Source: Chthonomonas sp.
GTDB lineage: Bacteria; Armatimonadota; Fimbriimonadia; Fimbriimonadales; Fimbriimonadaceae
Assembly: GCA_016788585.1 (NCBI GenBank)
Contig: JAEURP010000007.1
Location: forward strand, 233,196-297,195
Direction of reading: 5' to 3'
DNA: 64,000 bases
Part shown: positions 41,810 to 50,569 of the stretch, in pieces
How positions within the stretch are numbered: position 1 is the stretch's first letter
Layout: every line of letters starts with the position of its first letter
The notes under the pieces: generated by a model
Seen by the model: the letters and a program-made list of their open reading frames with translations, nothing else
What the model was told of the DNA's origin: nothing
The model's database searches: none
Translations under genes and position numbers: made by a program

Positions 41810-43864
41810 ATGCAAGCTTCGAAGCTCATTTCTGTCATTGCCCTTTTGCCCGGAATAGCCTTGGCTCAGCATGAACCCGGTTGCCTCCACCTGAGTCTCG
41901 GAAAGAAAGCCCTAAAGCAAGGCGTTCGTCCGGATCTCTTAGCAACGATCGAAGGCACTGCAGATACCGACGTTCTTCACAACACGTTAAACCTAACCCT
42001 GGCTCCTCCGAGCAACGTGCTTTCAGCAAGTACGCAAATTAGTGCTGAGAGCAAACATTTGAGCTTGTCAGAGTTCACGTTTCGCCTCAGCGACACGTTC
42101 ACGATCGGTCAAGTACTGCTTGATGGTCGCCCGATTTCCATCACACGCCTTGACCCCTCTACTGTTCGGGCAAACTTTGACCAGCCCTACACAATCGGTC
42201 AAGTATTCACCCTCGATATTCCATACAGTGGACCTGCCGTATCTGCCTTCTTCGGATCGATTGCATTTGGAACTCGGGCGGCAAGCGGACCCTATTGCTT
42301 CTCACTGTCCGAACCCTGGTACGCCTACACCTGGTGGCCAAACAAAGACGATAACACTGACAAAGCGACTTTTGACATTAACGTCACTGTTCCAAGTTCA
42401 TTGTCGGCGGTTTCCAACGGAGTTCTCCTTGGCGTCGATAATGTTGGTGGTGGGCAGAATCGCTATCGTTGGAGTACCGACTACCCGATGGCTCCGTACC
42501 TGGCCATGATCGCCGTGTCGGATTATAACACTTGGACGACTCCCTTCGACTTTGGTGGGCAAAACATGCCAATCCAGTATTGGATTTGGCCTGATCAAGA
42601 TAATGGAACGAACCGGGCGTCATGGGAGAAAGCAGTTCCGATGATGACTGCCTTCAACGATGCCTTTGGCGAGTACCCCTTCAAGGAGGAGAAATACTCA
42701 ATGTACCAATTTACGTTTGGAGGCGGAATGGAGCACCAAACGGCGACAGGCATGGGCGGCTTTTGGGAGAGTGTTGTTGCCCATGAGCTTGCCCACCACT
42801 GGTGGGGCGACATGATTACCTGCGCTACTTGGCATGACATTTGGCTCAACGAAGGATTTGCTACCTATGCCGAGGCTGTGTGGCAGGAACGGCGAGTGGG
42901 TGGTTCCTTTGCCGCGTACAAAGCTGAAATGGCAGGTAATCGCCCGTCACAAACGAGTGGCACCGTTTACTGCAATGATATCAGCGATCCAAATCGAATT
43001 TTCAGTGGTAGCTACAGTTACAACAAGGGTGCATGGGCTCTCCATCAATTGCGCCGAGTCATGGGAGATACGAAGTTCTTCGCAGCACTCGCTCAATATC
43101 GAGATACGTTCCTCTACCAGACGGCGACGACCGAAGACTTCATCTCGGTTTGCGAAGACGTTTACGGCGCTGATCTCCATTGGTTCTTCAATAAAGTCGT
43201 TTATGGGACGGGAGTGCCGGTTTTTCAATGGAACTGGTCCACAACCACTGCCAATGGCAAGAATTACCTGCTCGTTTACGTTCGCCAAACCCAGAACACG
43301 TCGCACGGAGTGTTCGCATTGCCTATAGACATCCGCCCTACTGTTGGCGGTGTCCAGCAACAAAAGGCGGTCTTTTCAGATGCCCTCACGGAGAACTTTG
43401 TAATTCCACTGTCTGGTGCAGCCACTGCCTGCACTTTCGATGAAGACATTTGGACTCTCAATGGTGGAGTGACCACAACAACCTTTGTCTCCGGAGGACC
43501 AGTGCTTGTCGAAGCAACCCCCGCGCCGGGCACAAAGGTTATGAGCGCGCCTCAGATCCAGCTGACGTTTCAATCCACCGTCACAACAAACGCGGGCCAC
43601 TTTACGATTGAGACGGCGGGATCCTTTGATACCCGTGTGAGAAGCGTCAAGGTTCCATTTACTTTTGCTTACAACTCAAGTACAAAGACAGTTACGCTTA
43701 CGCCAACTTCGCCCCTAAGGAGCGGTAAGTACACTGTAACGATTAGCGATCAAGTCCGCTCCACCAGCGGCAATCGGCAGCTCGACGGCGAATTTAAGGG
43801 GAGCCTTCCCTCTGGCAATGGGGAAGTCGGTGGAATCACTAAGTACACATTTACTCATCTCTAG
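41810..43864 (+). CDS. Secreted M1 family aminopeptidase
   Basis: A 684-residue zinc metallopeptidase. Signal peptide (QASKLISVIALLPGIALAQ), N-terminal beta domain, then the exopeptidase signature GGMEHQ (GGGMEHQTATGM) and the zinc motif VAHELAHHWWGD with NEGFATYAE: HExxH at about 325-329 and the third ligand Glu348. The C-terminal 110 residues form an Ig-like domain (EATPAPGTKVMSAPQIQLTF, KTVTLTPTSPLRSGKYTVTI) of the type found in bacterial surface proteins. It probably degrades peptides outside the cytoplasm. Confidence 0.93.
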   Translation: MQASKLISVIALLPGIALAQHEPGCLHLSLGKKALKQGVRPDLLATIEGTADTDVLHNTLNLTLAPPSNVLSASTQISAESKHLSLSEFTFRLSDTFTIGQVLLDGRPISITRLDPSTVRANFDQPYTIGQVFTLDIPYSGPAVSAFFGSIAFGTRAASGPYCFSLSEPWYAYTWWPNKDDNTDKATFDINVTVPSSLSAVSNGVLLGVDNVGGGQNRYRWSTDYPMAPYLAMIAVSDYNTWTTPFDFGGQNMPIQYWIWPDQDNGTNRASWEKAVPMMTAFNDAFGEYPFKEEKYSMYQFTFGGGMEHQTATGMGGFWESVVAHELAHHWWGDMITCATWHDIWLNEGFATYAEAVWQERRVGGSFAAYKAEMAGNRPSQTSGTVYCNDISDPNRIFSGSYSYNKGAWALHQLRRVMGDTKFFAALAQYRDTFLYQTATTEDFISVCEDVYGADLHWFFNKVVYGTGVPVFQWNWSTTTANGKNYLLVYVRQTQNTSHGVFALPIDIRPTVGGVQQQKAVFSDALTENFVIPLSGAATACTFDEDIWTLNGGVTTTTFVSGGPVLVEATPAPGTKVMSAPQIQLTFQSTVTTNAGHFTIETAGSFDTRVRSVKVPFTFAYNSSTKTVTLTPTSPLRSGKYTVTISDQVRSTSGNRQLDGEFKGSLPSGNGEVGGITKYTFTHL

Positions 43865-43871
43865 GCCGCCA

Positions 43872-43877
43872 TAATCT
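43872..43877 (+). promoter_or_regulatory. Putative -10 box, leaderless start of glyA
   Basis: TAATCT (or the overlapping CATAAT at 43870) lies five to seven bases before the ATG at 43883. AGGG within the spacer is too close to act as a Shine-Dalgarno. Confidence 0.45.
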
Positions 43878-43882
43878 AGGGC

Positions 43883-45139
43883 ATGCCTCACCCGCATCGC
43901 ATTCCCCTCGATCAAGCCGATTCCGCCATCTTCGACCTTATCAAGAAGGAAGAGGCGCGGCAGGAGCACAACCTCGAGCTGATCGCGAGCGAGAACATCG
44001 CATCACTTGCAGTGCGGCAGGCGATGAGTAGCGTGCTACAAGACAAGTATGCCGAGGGCTATCCCGGTAAGCGTTACTATGGCGGCTGCGAAGTCGTTGA
44101 TGAGGTCGAGAATCTCGCTATCGATCGCGTTCGCCAAATCTACGGTTCGAACTTTGCCAATGTCCAACCCCACAGCGGCGCGCAGGCGAACATGGCCGTT
44201 TATTTCGCGTTCCTAAAACCAGGCGACACCCTGATGGCGATGAACCTCGCCCATGGTGGGCACCTGACCCATGGTTCGCCAGTCAACTTTACGGGGCAGT
44301 TGTATAACGTCGCCGCTTACGGCGTCGATGCCGAAACCGAAACTATCGACTACGATGAAATGCGCCGCGTTGCCCTAGAGAGTAAGCCCAAGATCATCGT
44401 CAGCGGCGCTACCGCCTACTCTCGCACCTTCGACTTCGCCCAGATAAGAAAGATCGCCGACGAGGTTGGCGCGATGCACATGTGCGACATGGCCCACTAC
44501 AGCGGCCTCATCGCGGCGGGCGAGTATCCCAACCCCGTGCCGCATTGCGACGTTGTCACCAGCACGACGCACAAGTCCATCCGCGGCCCGCGCGGCGGCA
44601 TGATCCTTTGGAACAACGAGGAGCTGAGCAAGCCAATCAACATGAGCGTTTTCCCTGGGATCCAGGGCGGCCCCCTCATGCACGTCATCGCCGGCAAGGC
44701 AGTGTGCTTTGGCGAGGCGCTGCAGCCCGGATTCAAGACCTACCAAGCCCAAATCAAGAAGAATGCTCACGCGCTCTCTGAGGCCATGATCCGCGAAGGC
44801 TTCCGCATCGTAAGCGGCGGCACCGATAGCCACCTCATGCTCGTGGACCTTCGCCCTTATGGCATCACTGGAAAGGTCGCGCAGATCGCCCTTGATGAAG
44901 CCAATATCACGACCAATAAGAACAGCATTCCCAACGACCCCGAGAAGCCCTTTGTCACGTCCGGCATACGTCTAGGCACGCCCGCCGTCACCACACGCGG
45001 GATGAAGGAAGCCGAAATGACGACCATCGCCAGCCTCATCGCGCGCTGCCTCAAGAACCCGGAAGACACCGCGAACCTCGAGGCGGTCAAGAGGGAAGTC
45101 ATCGAGCTCACCAAGCGCTTCCCGATTCATACGGTGTAA
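43883..45139 (+). CDS. glyA: Serine hydroxymethyltransferase
   Basis: PLP enzyme converting serine and tetrahydrofolate to glycine and methylene-tetrahydrofolate, the one-carbon donor also used by TrmFO. 418 residues, normal length: [11 protein letters not shown] and [16 protein letters not shown] near the N-terminus, [11 protein letters not shown], and the PLP Lys231 in [13 protein letters not shown]. Codon use is C-rich, as expected for high expression. It converges on the CNNM/CBS gene with 19 bases between. Confidence 0.98.
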   Translation: MPHPHRIPLDQADSAIFDLIKKEEARQEHNLELIASENIASLAVRQAMSSVLQDKYAEGYPGKRYYGGCEVVDEVENLAIDRVRQIYGSNFANVQPHSGAQANMAVYFAFLKPGDTLMAMNLAHGGHLTHGSPVNFTGQLYNVAAYGVDAETETIDYDEMRRVALESKPKIIVSGATAYSRTFDFAQIRKIADEVGAMHMCDMAHYSGLIAAGEYPNPVPHCDVVTSTTHKSIRGPRGGMILWNNEELSKPINMSVFPGIQGGPLMHVIAGKAVCFGEALQPGFKTYQAQIKKNAHALSEAMIREGFRIVSGGTDSHLMLVDLRPYGITGKVAQIALDEANITTNKNSIPNDPEKPFVTSGIRLGTPAVTTRGMKEAEMTTIASLIARCLKNPEDTANLEAVKREVIELTKRFPIHTV

Positions 45140-45158
45140 CCCCGGCACCGCGCAGCCA

Positions 45159-46148
45159 CTATGTTGGTTTTATCGGGCCCACCAAGTGGGTCATGACGTC
45201 ATTCAGGGTCAGCACGCCCACAATCTGGTCGTCTTCTCTCACAATGAGTAATCGCGTTGTGGCAGGTCTCAAGAGTTCTAGTGCACGGAGCAAACTGTCG
45301 CCGGGCGATGCGAACACCGCGGGCCGGGCCGCTTTGGAAAGGTCTCCGGTCACGAACCAATCCTGAGTTCGCATAACTTCTTTTGCATTGCTCAGATCAC
45401 CTTTGGCGACAGGATAGTTGGACTGGGAATTAGTCCTAAGGAACGCCGTGACTTTCTCGGCGGGCCAATTGCTGTCGACCCAGAGGGCCTTGGACGCAGG
45501 CACCATCAAATCGCTCACCTTTACCTCGCTAAGCGTCAACGCTCGGCGCATGACGCTTTGCTCAACCGGATCCAAACTGCCAGCTCTTGTGCCCTCCATA
45601 AGGAGCACATCGAGATCGGCCTCGGTGACGCGGTGTTTCTGAGCGGGGGCGATTCGAAGTAGTTTTGTCGCCAACTGCGAAACTTTAATAAGGAGCCTGA
45701 TGAATGGGCTCGTGATTCTGATCCAACGGTGCATCACGGGAGCGGTCGCGAGCGCCATTTCGTCGGCCTTTACGAAGCCGATGTTCTTGGGCAACACATT
45801 GGTTAAGATAAGCGCCACCACGGTGATCGCAGTCAATGAAAGTCCCCAACTGAGTTGCGCCAGATAGGCGTTACCGGGTAGCCACAGCGCCAGTTGGCGT
45901 CTCATGGGTGCTTCGATCAAGGTCCCAATCATTGATCCAATGATGAAGTTCGCCGCCGTCACCACCAACTGCAGTGACGAGATGTAATCAGAGGGAGACC
46001 GTTGAAAAGCCCTGACCATCGTGCCCCGGCGGTCGCCGGCGTCTGTCGCCTGAATCATCCGCTCCTTTCTTGCCGAAAAAGTGGCCATCTCAATCGCGCT
46101 AGTCACCGCGATGATGCCGAAAAGCAGGAGTAGAAGAAGAAAGGCCAA
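45159..46148 (-). CDS. CNNM transmembrane and CBS-domain protein (CorC/HlyC-like, short)
   Basis: A 329-residue membrane protein: CNNM/DUF21 helices (FGIIAVTSAIEMATFSARKE, NFIIGSMIGTLIEAP, TNVLPKNIGFVKADE), an acidic linker (EADLDVLLMEGTRAGSLDPVE), and a CBS pair (VSDLMVPASKALWVD, TRLLIVREDDQIVGVLTLND). The family is linked to Mg2+/Co2+ transport. The usual C-terminal CorC_HlyC domain is missing, so the protein is about 100 residues short. It starts at TTG with GGGG upstream and a TAGAAT box further out. Confidence 0.85.
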   Translation of the reverse strand: MAFLLLLLLFGIIAVTSAIEMATFSARKERMIQATDAGDRRGTMVRAFQRSPSDYISSLQLVVTAANFIIGSMIGTLIEAPMRRQLALWLPGNAYLAQLSWGLSLTAITVVALILTNVLPKNIGFVKADEMALATAPVMHRWIRITSPFIRLLIKVSQLATKLLRIAPAQKHRVTEADLDVLLMEGTRAGSLDPVEQSVMRRALTLSEVKVSDLMVPASKALWVDSNWPAEKVTAFLRTNSQSNYPVAKGDLSNAKEVMRTQDWFVTGDLSKAARPAVFASPGDSLLRALELLRPATTRLLIVREDDQIVGVLTLNDVMTHLVGPIKPT

Positions 46149-46225
46149 GGACCCCAGTTTATTCTAGGCGGGGCCGTGAAACCCTGGCAGCGTGAATTCT
46201 AGCGCCATCGTTCAAAAAGTTGGCG

Positions 46226-46231
46226 TACACT
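46226..46231 (+). promoter_or_regulatory. Putative -10 box before HPAG-repeat dockerin-like gene
   Basis: TACACT ends six bases (GAATGC) before the ATG at 46238 and helps reject the in-frame start at 46220, which lies inside the box region. Confidence 0.5.
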
Positions 46232-46237
46232 GAATGC

Positions 46238-47665
46238 ATGTTAAGGCCACTCTCGTTGGCATTAGGGTTTGTTGCTTGCTCGGTTGCCCAAGCTGGTTGG
46301 ACGTATACGATTTTGCACCCCGCCGGTTACAACAACTCTGTAGCATATGGCATTCGAAATGGCAAGGTTGTCGGCTACGCTGAGAACAACGTCAACAGCT
46401 ACGCGGCGGCGTGGACAGTGGATACGCCTGGTTGGACGAATTTGGGCACAGGTAGAGCCTATAACACCGACGGCGTGCAAGTGGTAGGAAACGACATTTT
46501 CTTGCCCTGGGTTTGCACAATGTCAGGCGCGAATTGGACTAATCTGACGCCGCCCAACAACTTGTTTCCCAACTTCCTTCTTGGCGTTCCCTCCGCGGTC
46601 TTCGATGGCATGCAGGCGGGGTCGGTATACAGCCACCCACTGTTTCCGCAGGCATGCTATTGGCTCGACTCCGCCAGTACTTACGTGAACTTGAATCCAG
46701 CCGGCTCGACAGCGTCAGAGGCAGTTAACACGCACGTTTCTCAGCAAGTGGGATACGCGACTTTTGGCGGTCAAGCGCACGCAGGCGTTTGGTACAACTC
46801 GCCAGGTTCCTTTGTCGATATTAACCCCGCTGGTAGCGACTTTTCGGCGGCCTACGGGGTCTACAACAACCAGCAGTGCGGAGTGTATCGGCTAGTTGGT
46901 CCTGAGATCTATCGCGCTTGCCGATGGAACAACACGGCGGCCTCGATGGTCGAGCTCCATCCTGCAGGTGTGGCGCAGCATTCTTGGGCCAATGCAACCT
47001 ACAACGGACGGCAAGCCGGTCGCATAAAGAAGAATGGGGTGGATCACGCCGTAATGTGGTCGAACACGTCCAATTCGGTCAATGAGCTCCACTACATCTC
47101 GCCGCCTGGCACCAATGGCACGAACGCAATTGGCATTTGGACAAATAACTTCGGGATCACGTATGTGAGCGGGGTTGCAAATGTAAATGGTTCGTATCGC
47201 GCGATTCTTTGGAAGGGCACGCCCGATCAGACAATCTTCTTCAACCTAAATCTACTAGACACGGTGGCAGGTTTCGCTGCCCAGCGTAACATCACGTATA
47301 CAGTGATGCAGGGCGTTAACACGGTAGCCTCTGGTTCGTGGAATATCGCTTCGCCGACGAATCAGGTTCCTCTCATGATTCCACAGAACCTAACCGGAAC
47401 GATGACGATTACGCTGGATGGAAGCTCATTCCTCAAGCGAGTGTTTCAACTTGTGTTTACTGGGCAGAATCAGGTGATTGGCACTGTAAACATGACCAAT
47501 GGCGATTGCGACCTGAGCGGCGAAGTCGATGCCGCTGATATCGACGCAGCGATCGCTGATTTTGGAAGCCTTTTGGTGGGTCCGACCGATGTGGACGTGA
47601 GCGGAGAAGTCGATGGAGCGGATATCGACATAGTCATCGCGAACTTTGGGGCCGCCGACGAGTAA
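46238..47665 (+). CDS. Secreted HPAG-repeat protein with dockerin-like end
   Basis: A 475-residue exported protein. Signal peptide (LRPLSLALGFVACSVAQA), then about five repeats of roughly 50-55 residues resembling extracellular HAF-type repeats, each with L-x-P-A-G followed by a G-x-x-x-G-Y/R segment (ILHPAGYNNSVAYGI, LNPAGSTASEAV, INPAGSDFSAAYGVYN, LHPAGVAQHSWANATYNG). The C-terminal module has TITLDGSSFLKRVFQLVFTG and two Ca2+-type loops, GDCDLSGEVDAADIDAAI and VDVSGEVDGADIDIVI, matching the end of the protein at 34911-35930. The function is not known. Confidence 0.78.
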   Translation: MLRPLSLALGFVACSVAQAGWTYTILHPAGYNNSVAYGIRNGKVVGYAENNVNSYAAAWTVDTPGWTNLGTGRAYNTDGVQVVGNDIFLPWVCTMSGANWTNLTPPNNLFPNFLLGVPSAVFDGMQAGSVYSHPLFPQACYWLDSASTYVNLNPAGSTASEAVNTHVSQQVGYATFGGQAHAGVWYNSPGSFVDINPAGSDFSAAYGVYNNQQCGVYRLVGPEIYRACRWNNTAASMVELHPAGVAQHSWANATYNGRQAGRIKKNGVDHAVMWSNTSNSVNELHYISPPGTNGTNAIGIWTNNFGITYVSGVANVNGSYRAILWKGTPDQTIFFNLNLLDTVAGFAAQRNITYTVMQGVNTVASGSWNIASPTNQVPLMIPQNLTGTMTITLDGSSFLKRVFQLVFTGQNQVIGTVNMTNGDCDLSGEVDAADIDAAIADFGSLLVGPTDVDVSGEVDGADIDIVIANFGAADE

Positions 47666-47731
47666 TTTCTGGTTGGTTTGTGAAGAATCTTAACTTGATT
47701 GCAGCGAAGCAATATTCTCGGCACGAGTGCT

Positions 47732-47759
47732 TTGAAATCACGGCCCGCCGTGTTAGAAT
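47732..47759 (+). promoter_or_regulatory. Sigma-70-type promoter, leaderless, for PEP-CTERM gene
   Basis: TTGAAA (47732-47737) and TAGAAT (47754-47759) are separated by 16 bases. The -10 box ends eight bases before the ATG at 47768. This is the only leaderless site in the window with a good -35 box. Confidence 0.6.
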
Positions 47760-47767
47760 GCCTTAGC

Positions 47768-48754
47768 ATGAAGTCGATCTTTGTTTTGTCACTTGTTGTT
47801 ACGTCAGGGGTTGCGGCAGCCTCTTTCGATATGATGTACTTGCCCGACGAAACTGGCGATTTCGTGCGCCGTTTCGACCCTGTAAACCGGGTTTCGTTAG
47901 GGTCGTTCAACGCTTTGGGAACGACAAAGGTGATTGGCAACCGAACGACAAGTCATGTGGTAACCGCAGGCTTCAGTACAAACGGGTACATATTTAACGG
48001 CTTCACGGGTGAGTTCAAGGGTTTAGTGCAGAGTCCAATGGTGGCCATGTACCTGCGGAACGACGGTAGTGAAGTGATCTCCTACAACAATGTGGGTTTG
48101 CGCCGGCACGACAGTACTACAGGTGCATTATTGGGTACCGGTACGCTCGGTGGAACGGCGATTGATATTGATGCCTTTGCGGAGATTGGTGGTGGCCGCA
48201 TTGCCGCACTGGGCCGCTCGGCGACTGGAGTCGTGTTGCAACAATACACGTCGAGTTTGACCTATATTAATGAGACTCTTCTGTTTGCAGCAAGCACTGT
48301 CGCTGCTTCGGCTGCGCTGTCTTCAATGGCATACATCGACTCCGCTGGTTCACAGAACCTGTTTTTTACGCATCGAACCAGCAGCAATTCGGTCAGCTTG
48401 GACCGGATCAATCTTACTAGCGGCGGCACTGTGGTTGGATCAATCTTCCCAACGCTCCTCTCTGGATGGAGCACAGTAAGCGCCTCGCACCAGGCGAATG
48501 TCATGGCTGGGCACGCGGGTTCTTTCTTCGTGATCGGGAACTCGACAACCGCCAGCAATGTGAGGATTGGCCAGTATTACAATACTGGTGGTACTTACAA
48601 CGCCATCCAGTATTACAATACGACTGCATTAACTTTGCCAACCGGCGAATGGCAAGGCGCCAATGTCGTTGCTCCGGAACCGGGAACTATCATTGCTTTG
48701 GGTGGCGGTGCCTTGGCCTTGTTGCGGCGGCGATCCCGTTCACGCAGGGGCTAG
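47768..48754 (+). CDS. PEP-CTERM secreted protein, propeller-like
   Basis: A 328-residue exported protein: signal peptide (KSIFVLSLVVTSGVAAAS), a domain of short repeated strands (MMYLPDETGDFVRRFDP, GGGRIAALGRSATGVVLQQY) that suggests a beta-propeller, and a sorting tail APEPGTIIALGGGALALLRRR. Function unknown. The ATG at 47768 fits the signal peptide and the promoter. Its TAG shares CTAG with the convergent YciI gene. Confidence 0.8.
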   Translation: MKSIFVLSLVVTSGVAAASFDMMYLPDETGDFVRRFDPVNRVSLGSFNALGTTKVIGNRTTSHVVTAGFSTNGYIFNGFTGEFKGLVQSPMVAMYLRNDGSEVISYNNVGLRRHDSTTGALLGTGTLGGTAIDIDAFAEIGGGRIAALGRSATGVVLQQYTSSLTYINETLLFAASTVAASAALSSMAYIDSAGSQNLFFTHRTSSNSVSLDRINLTSGGTVVGSIFPTLLSGWSTVSASHQANVMAGHAGSFFVIGNSTTASNVRIGQYYNTGGTYNAIQYYNTTALTLPTGEWQGANVVAPEPGTIIALGGGALALLRRRSRSRRG

Positions 48755-49101
48755 AAGGGAACATCCAGTTCTAGGTCGGTCTTGTCTGCGATCGTGCGCG
48801 GGCGCACTGGGATGAGCCATTCATCGCACTGGACTTCGAACCAGCCCTTTTGAACGGCGGGATCTAGGTGGGCGAGGCGGCGCGCTTCTTCGATATCAAC
48901 AAGATACAGCCCCATTCCGCGCACTTCGGTGCTGTCGTGCCGCCGAACGGGGCCATTAGCGAGAATGATGCCCTGATCACCGAGCGATTTTAGGTAATTG
49001 ACATGAGCGGCGTGGATCGCTTCGTCCTCTGGCGTGTCGGGAACCGGGGTTTTTGGTGTGATCAGGCGAACGATGGTGAGCTTTTGGAATGGGCGAATCA
49101 T
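48751..49101 (-). CDS. YciI family protein
   Basis: A 116-residue protein of the YciI-like/YCII group, a small ferredoxin-like alpha/beta fold of unknown function. AHVNYLKSLGDQGIILANGP and GMGLYLVDIEEARRLAHLDP followed by KGWFEVQCDEWLI are typical. The ATG at 49099-49101 overlaps the tsaD stop (ATGA), so it is the third gene of a rimI-tsaD-yciI operon. Confidence 0.82.
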   Translation of the reverse strand: MIRPFQKLTIVRLITPKTPVPDTPEDEAIHAAHVNYLKSLGDQGIILANGPVRRHDSTEVRGMGLYLVDIEEARRLAHLDPAVQKGWFEVQCDEWLIPVRPRTIADKTDLELDVPF

Positions 49102-50111
49102 AACGGTGCGTTGGGCGAGCAATCGAGCGTGAAGTGATCGCATTCACCTTTGGCGAGGCGAAGCGAGCCGGCAATGGCAATCATGGCGGCATTGTCAGTG
49201 CAAAGAGAGGGATCAGGAGTGTGGAAGGAAACCCCATATTTGTTGGCGGTTTCTTTAAGCCGCGCCCGGAGGGCGAGGTTCGCTGCGACACCGCCGACGA
49301 GCGTTAGTGTCTTGAGTCCTGTTGTTTCAAGGGCGCCCTCGACTTTAGCCGCAAGGGCGCCTACGATGGCGGCCTGCAAGGAGGCTGCAGCATCTGGCAC
49401 ATCCAGACATTCGCCTTCCTTTTGGGTCAGGCGCAGAACCGCCGTCTTGAGACCGGAGAAGCTGAAATGATAAGGATCGTTGGGAATGGCGATGGGAAGG
49501 GGGTAGCGTTTCGGGTTTCCATGGGTGGCTCGTTCTTGAACTCGTGCGCCGCCAGGGTAACCCAGTCCAAGGAGTCTGGCACCCTTGTCAAACGCCTCTC
49601 CCGCCGCATCGTCGATCGTTTCACTCAGAACCGTGTAGCGACCTGGGGCTTGTACTTTGATCAATTCCGTGTGTCCGCCGCTGACGATCAGGCAGAGGTG
49701 GGGAAACTGAAGCGCTTCTGTAGCATCCGCCAATACGGAGAGAATGTGTCCCTCGAGGTGATGGACCCCGATCAGCGGCACTTGCCAAGCTAGTGCCAGT
49801 GCCTTGGCGGTTGTGACACCGACTGAAAGTCCCCCGATGAGGCCGGGGCGATTCGTGACCGCGATCGCTGCGGGCTTCTTGACCTCGGCTAGGTTTAGGG
49901 CGGTTTCAACGACGGGAAGCATGGCTTCGACATGAGCACGGCTTGCGACCTCGGGGACGACGCCACCCCACTGTTGGTGAAGTTCCGCTTGGCTACTGAC
50001 TACATTTGCCCTCACCATTTGGTTAATGGTGATCGCGGCGCTTGTCTCGTCGCAACTAGTCTCGAGGCCCAGTACTGGCCCGTCAAACCAAGTCACTTGG
50101 GTGGCTGCCAT
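49098..50111 (-). CDS. tsaD: tRNA threonylcarbamoyladenosine transferase subunit TsaD
   Basis: Catalytic ASKHA-fold subunit that adds threonylcarbamoyl to A37 of ANN-decoding tRNAs. VLGLETSCDETSAAI opens the fold; the metal-binding HHLEGH (GVHHLEGHILS), VSGGHTELI, FDKGARLLGLGYPGG and the nucleotide loop GGVAANLALR follow. 337 residues, normal. tsaB and tsaE are not visible. It overlaps rimI by 19 bases. Confidence 0.97.
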   Translation of the reverse strand: MAATQVTWFDGPVLGLETSCDETSAAITINQMVRANVVSSQAELHQQWGGVVPEVASRAHVEAMLPVVETALNLAEVKKPAAIAVTNRPGLIGGLSVGVTTAKALALAWQVPLIGVHHLEGHILSVLADATEALQFPHLCLIVSGGHTELIKVQAPGRYTVLSETIDDAAGEAFDKGARLLGLGYPGGARVQERATHGNPKRYPLPIAIPNDPYHFSFSGLKTAVLRLTQKEGECLDVPDAAASLQAAIVGALAAKVEGALETTGLKTLTLVGGVAANLALRARLKETANKYGVSFHTPDPSLCTDNAAMIAIAGSLRLAKGECDHFTLDCSPNAPL

Positions 50112-50554
50112 TCACCTAGTCCATAGAGCCACATGATTACGGCATCCTCGTGGTTATCGGGGTAGTAGCGCCTACGAACCGCCGCGCAATGGTATCCGAG
50201 CCTCTCATACAGTCCGATAGCAGCCTGATTGCTCGCCCGTACTTCTAGCGTGGAGCACGTCATTCCCGCTGCTTTCGCGCGATTGAGCAGCTCAGTCATG
50301 AGCTTCATTCCGTAGCCTTTGCCACGATGCGAGGGAGCGACTGTAATTGTCGTCACGTGCGCCTCGTCGACAACCGTCCAAATGCCACCATAACCGACCA
50401 GTTCTTTATTCTGAAAGGCAACACAAAAGATGGAATGGGGGTGGCTCAGCTCATTTGCGAAAGCACGTTCCGACCACGGGGCACCTTGGGATGCGTTTTC
50501 AATTTCCAAGATTGCTTGAATATGAGCCGCATTCAATCCCTCGAACCTGAGCAC
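50093..50554 (-). CDS. rimI: Ribosomal protein S18-alanine N-acetyltransferase-like GNAT enzyme
   Basis: A 153-residue GNAT acetyltransferase: ILEIENASQGAPWSERAFAN at the start, ITVAPSHRGKGYGMKLM as the acetyl-CoA loop, LEVRASNQAAIGLYERLGY and RRRYYPDNHEDAVIM, all typical of RimI. Position directly before tsaD is the usual rimI context. GTG start; TATCCT six bases upstream suggests a leaderless transcript for the operon. Confidence 0.9.
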   Translation of the reverse strand: MLRFEGLNAAHIQAILEIENASQGAPWSERAFANELSHPHSIFCVAFQNKELVGYGGIWTVVDEAHVTTITVAPSHRGKGYGMKLMTELLNRAKAAGMTCSTLEVRASNQAAIGLYERLGYHCAAVRRRYYPDNHEDAVIMWLYGLGEWQPPK

Positions 50555-50560
50555 AGCGAT

Positions 50561-50566
50561 AGGATA
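50561..50566 (-). promoter_or_regulatory. Putative -10 box, leaderless start of rimI-tsaD operon
   Basis: On the minus strand GGTATCCT ends six bases before the GTG at 50554, the same octamer as before the acyl-CoA dehydrogenase at 8826. Confidence 0.45.
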
Positions 50567-50569
50567 CCG

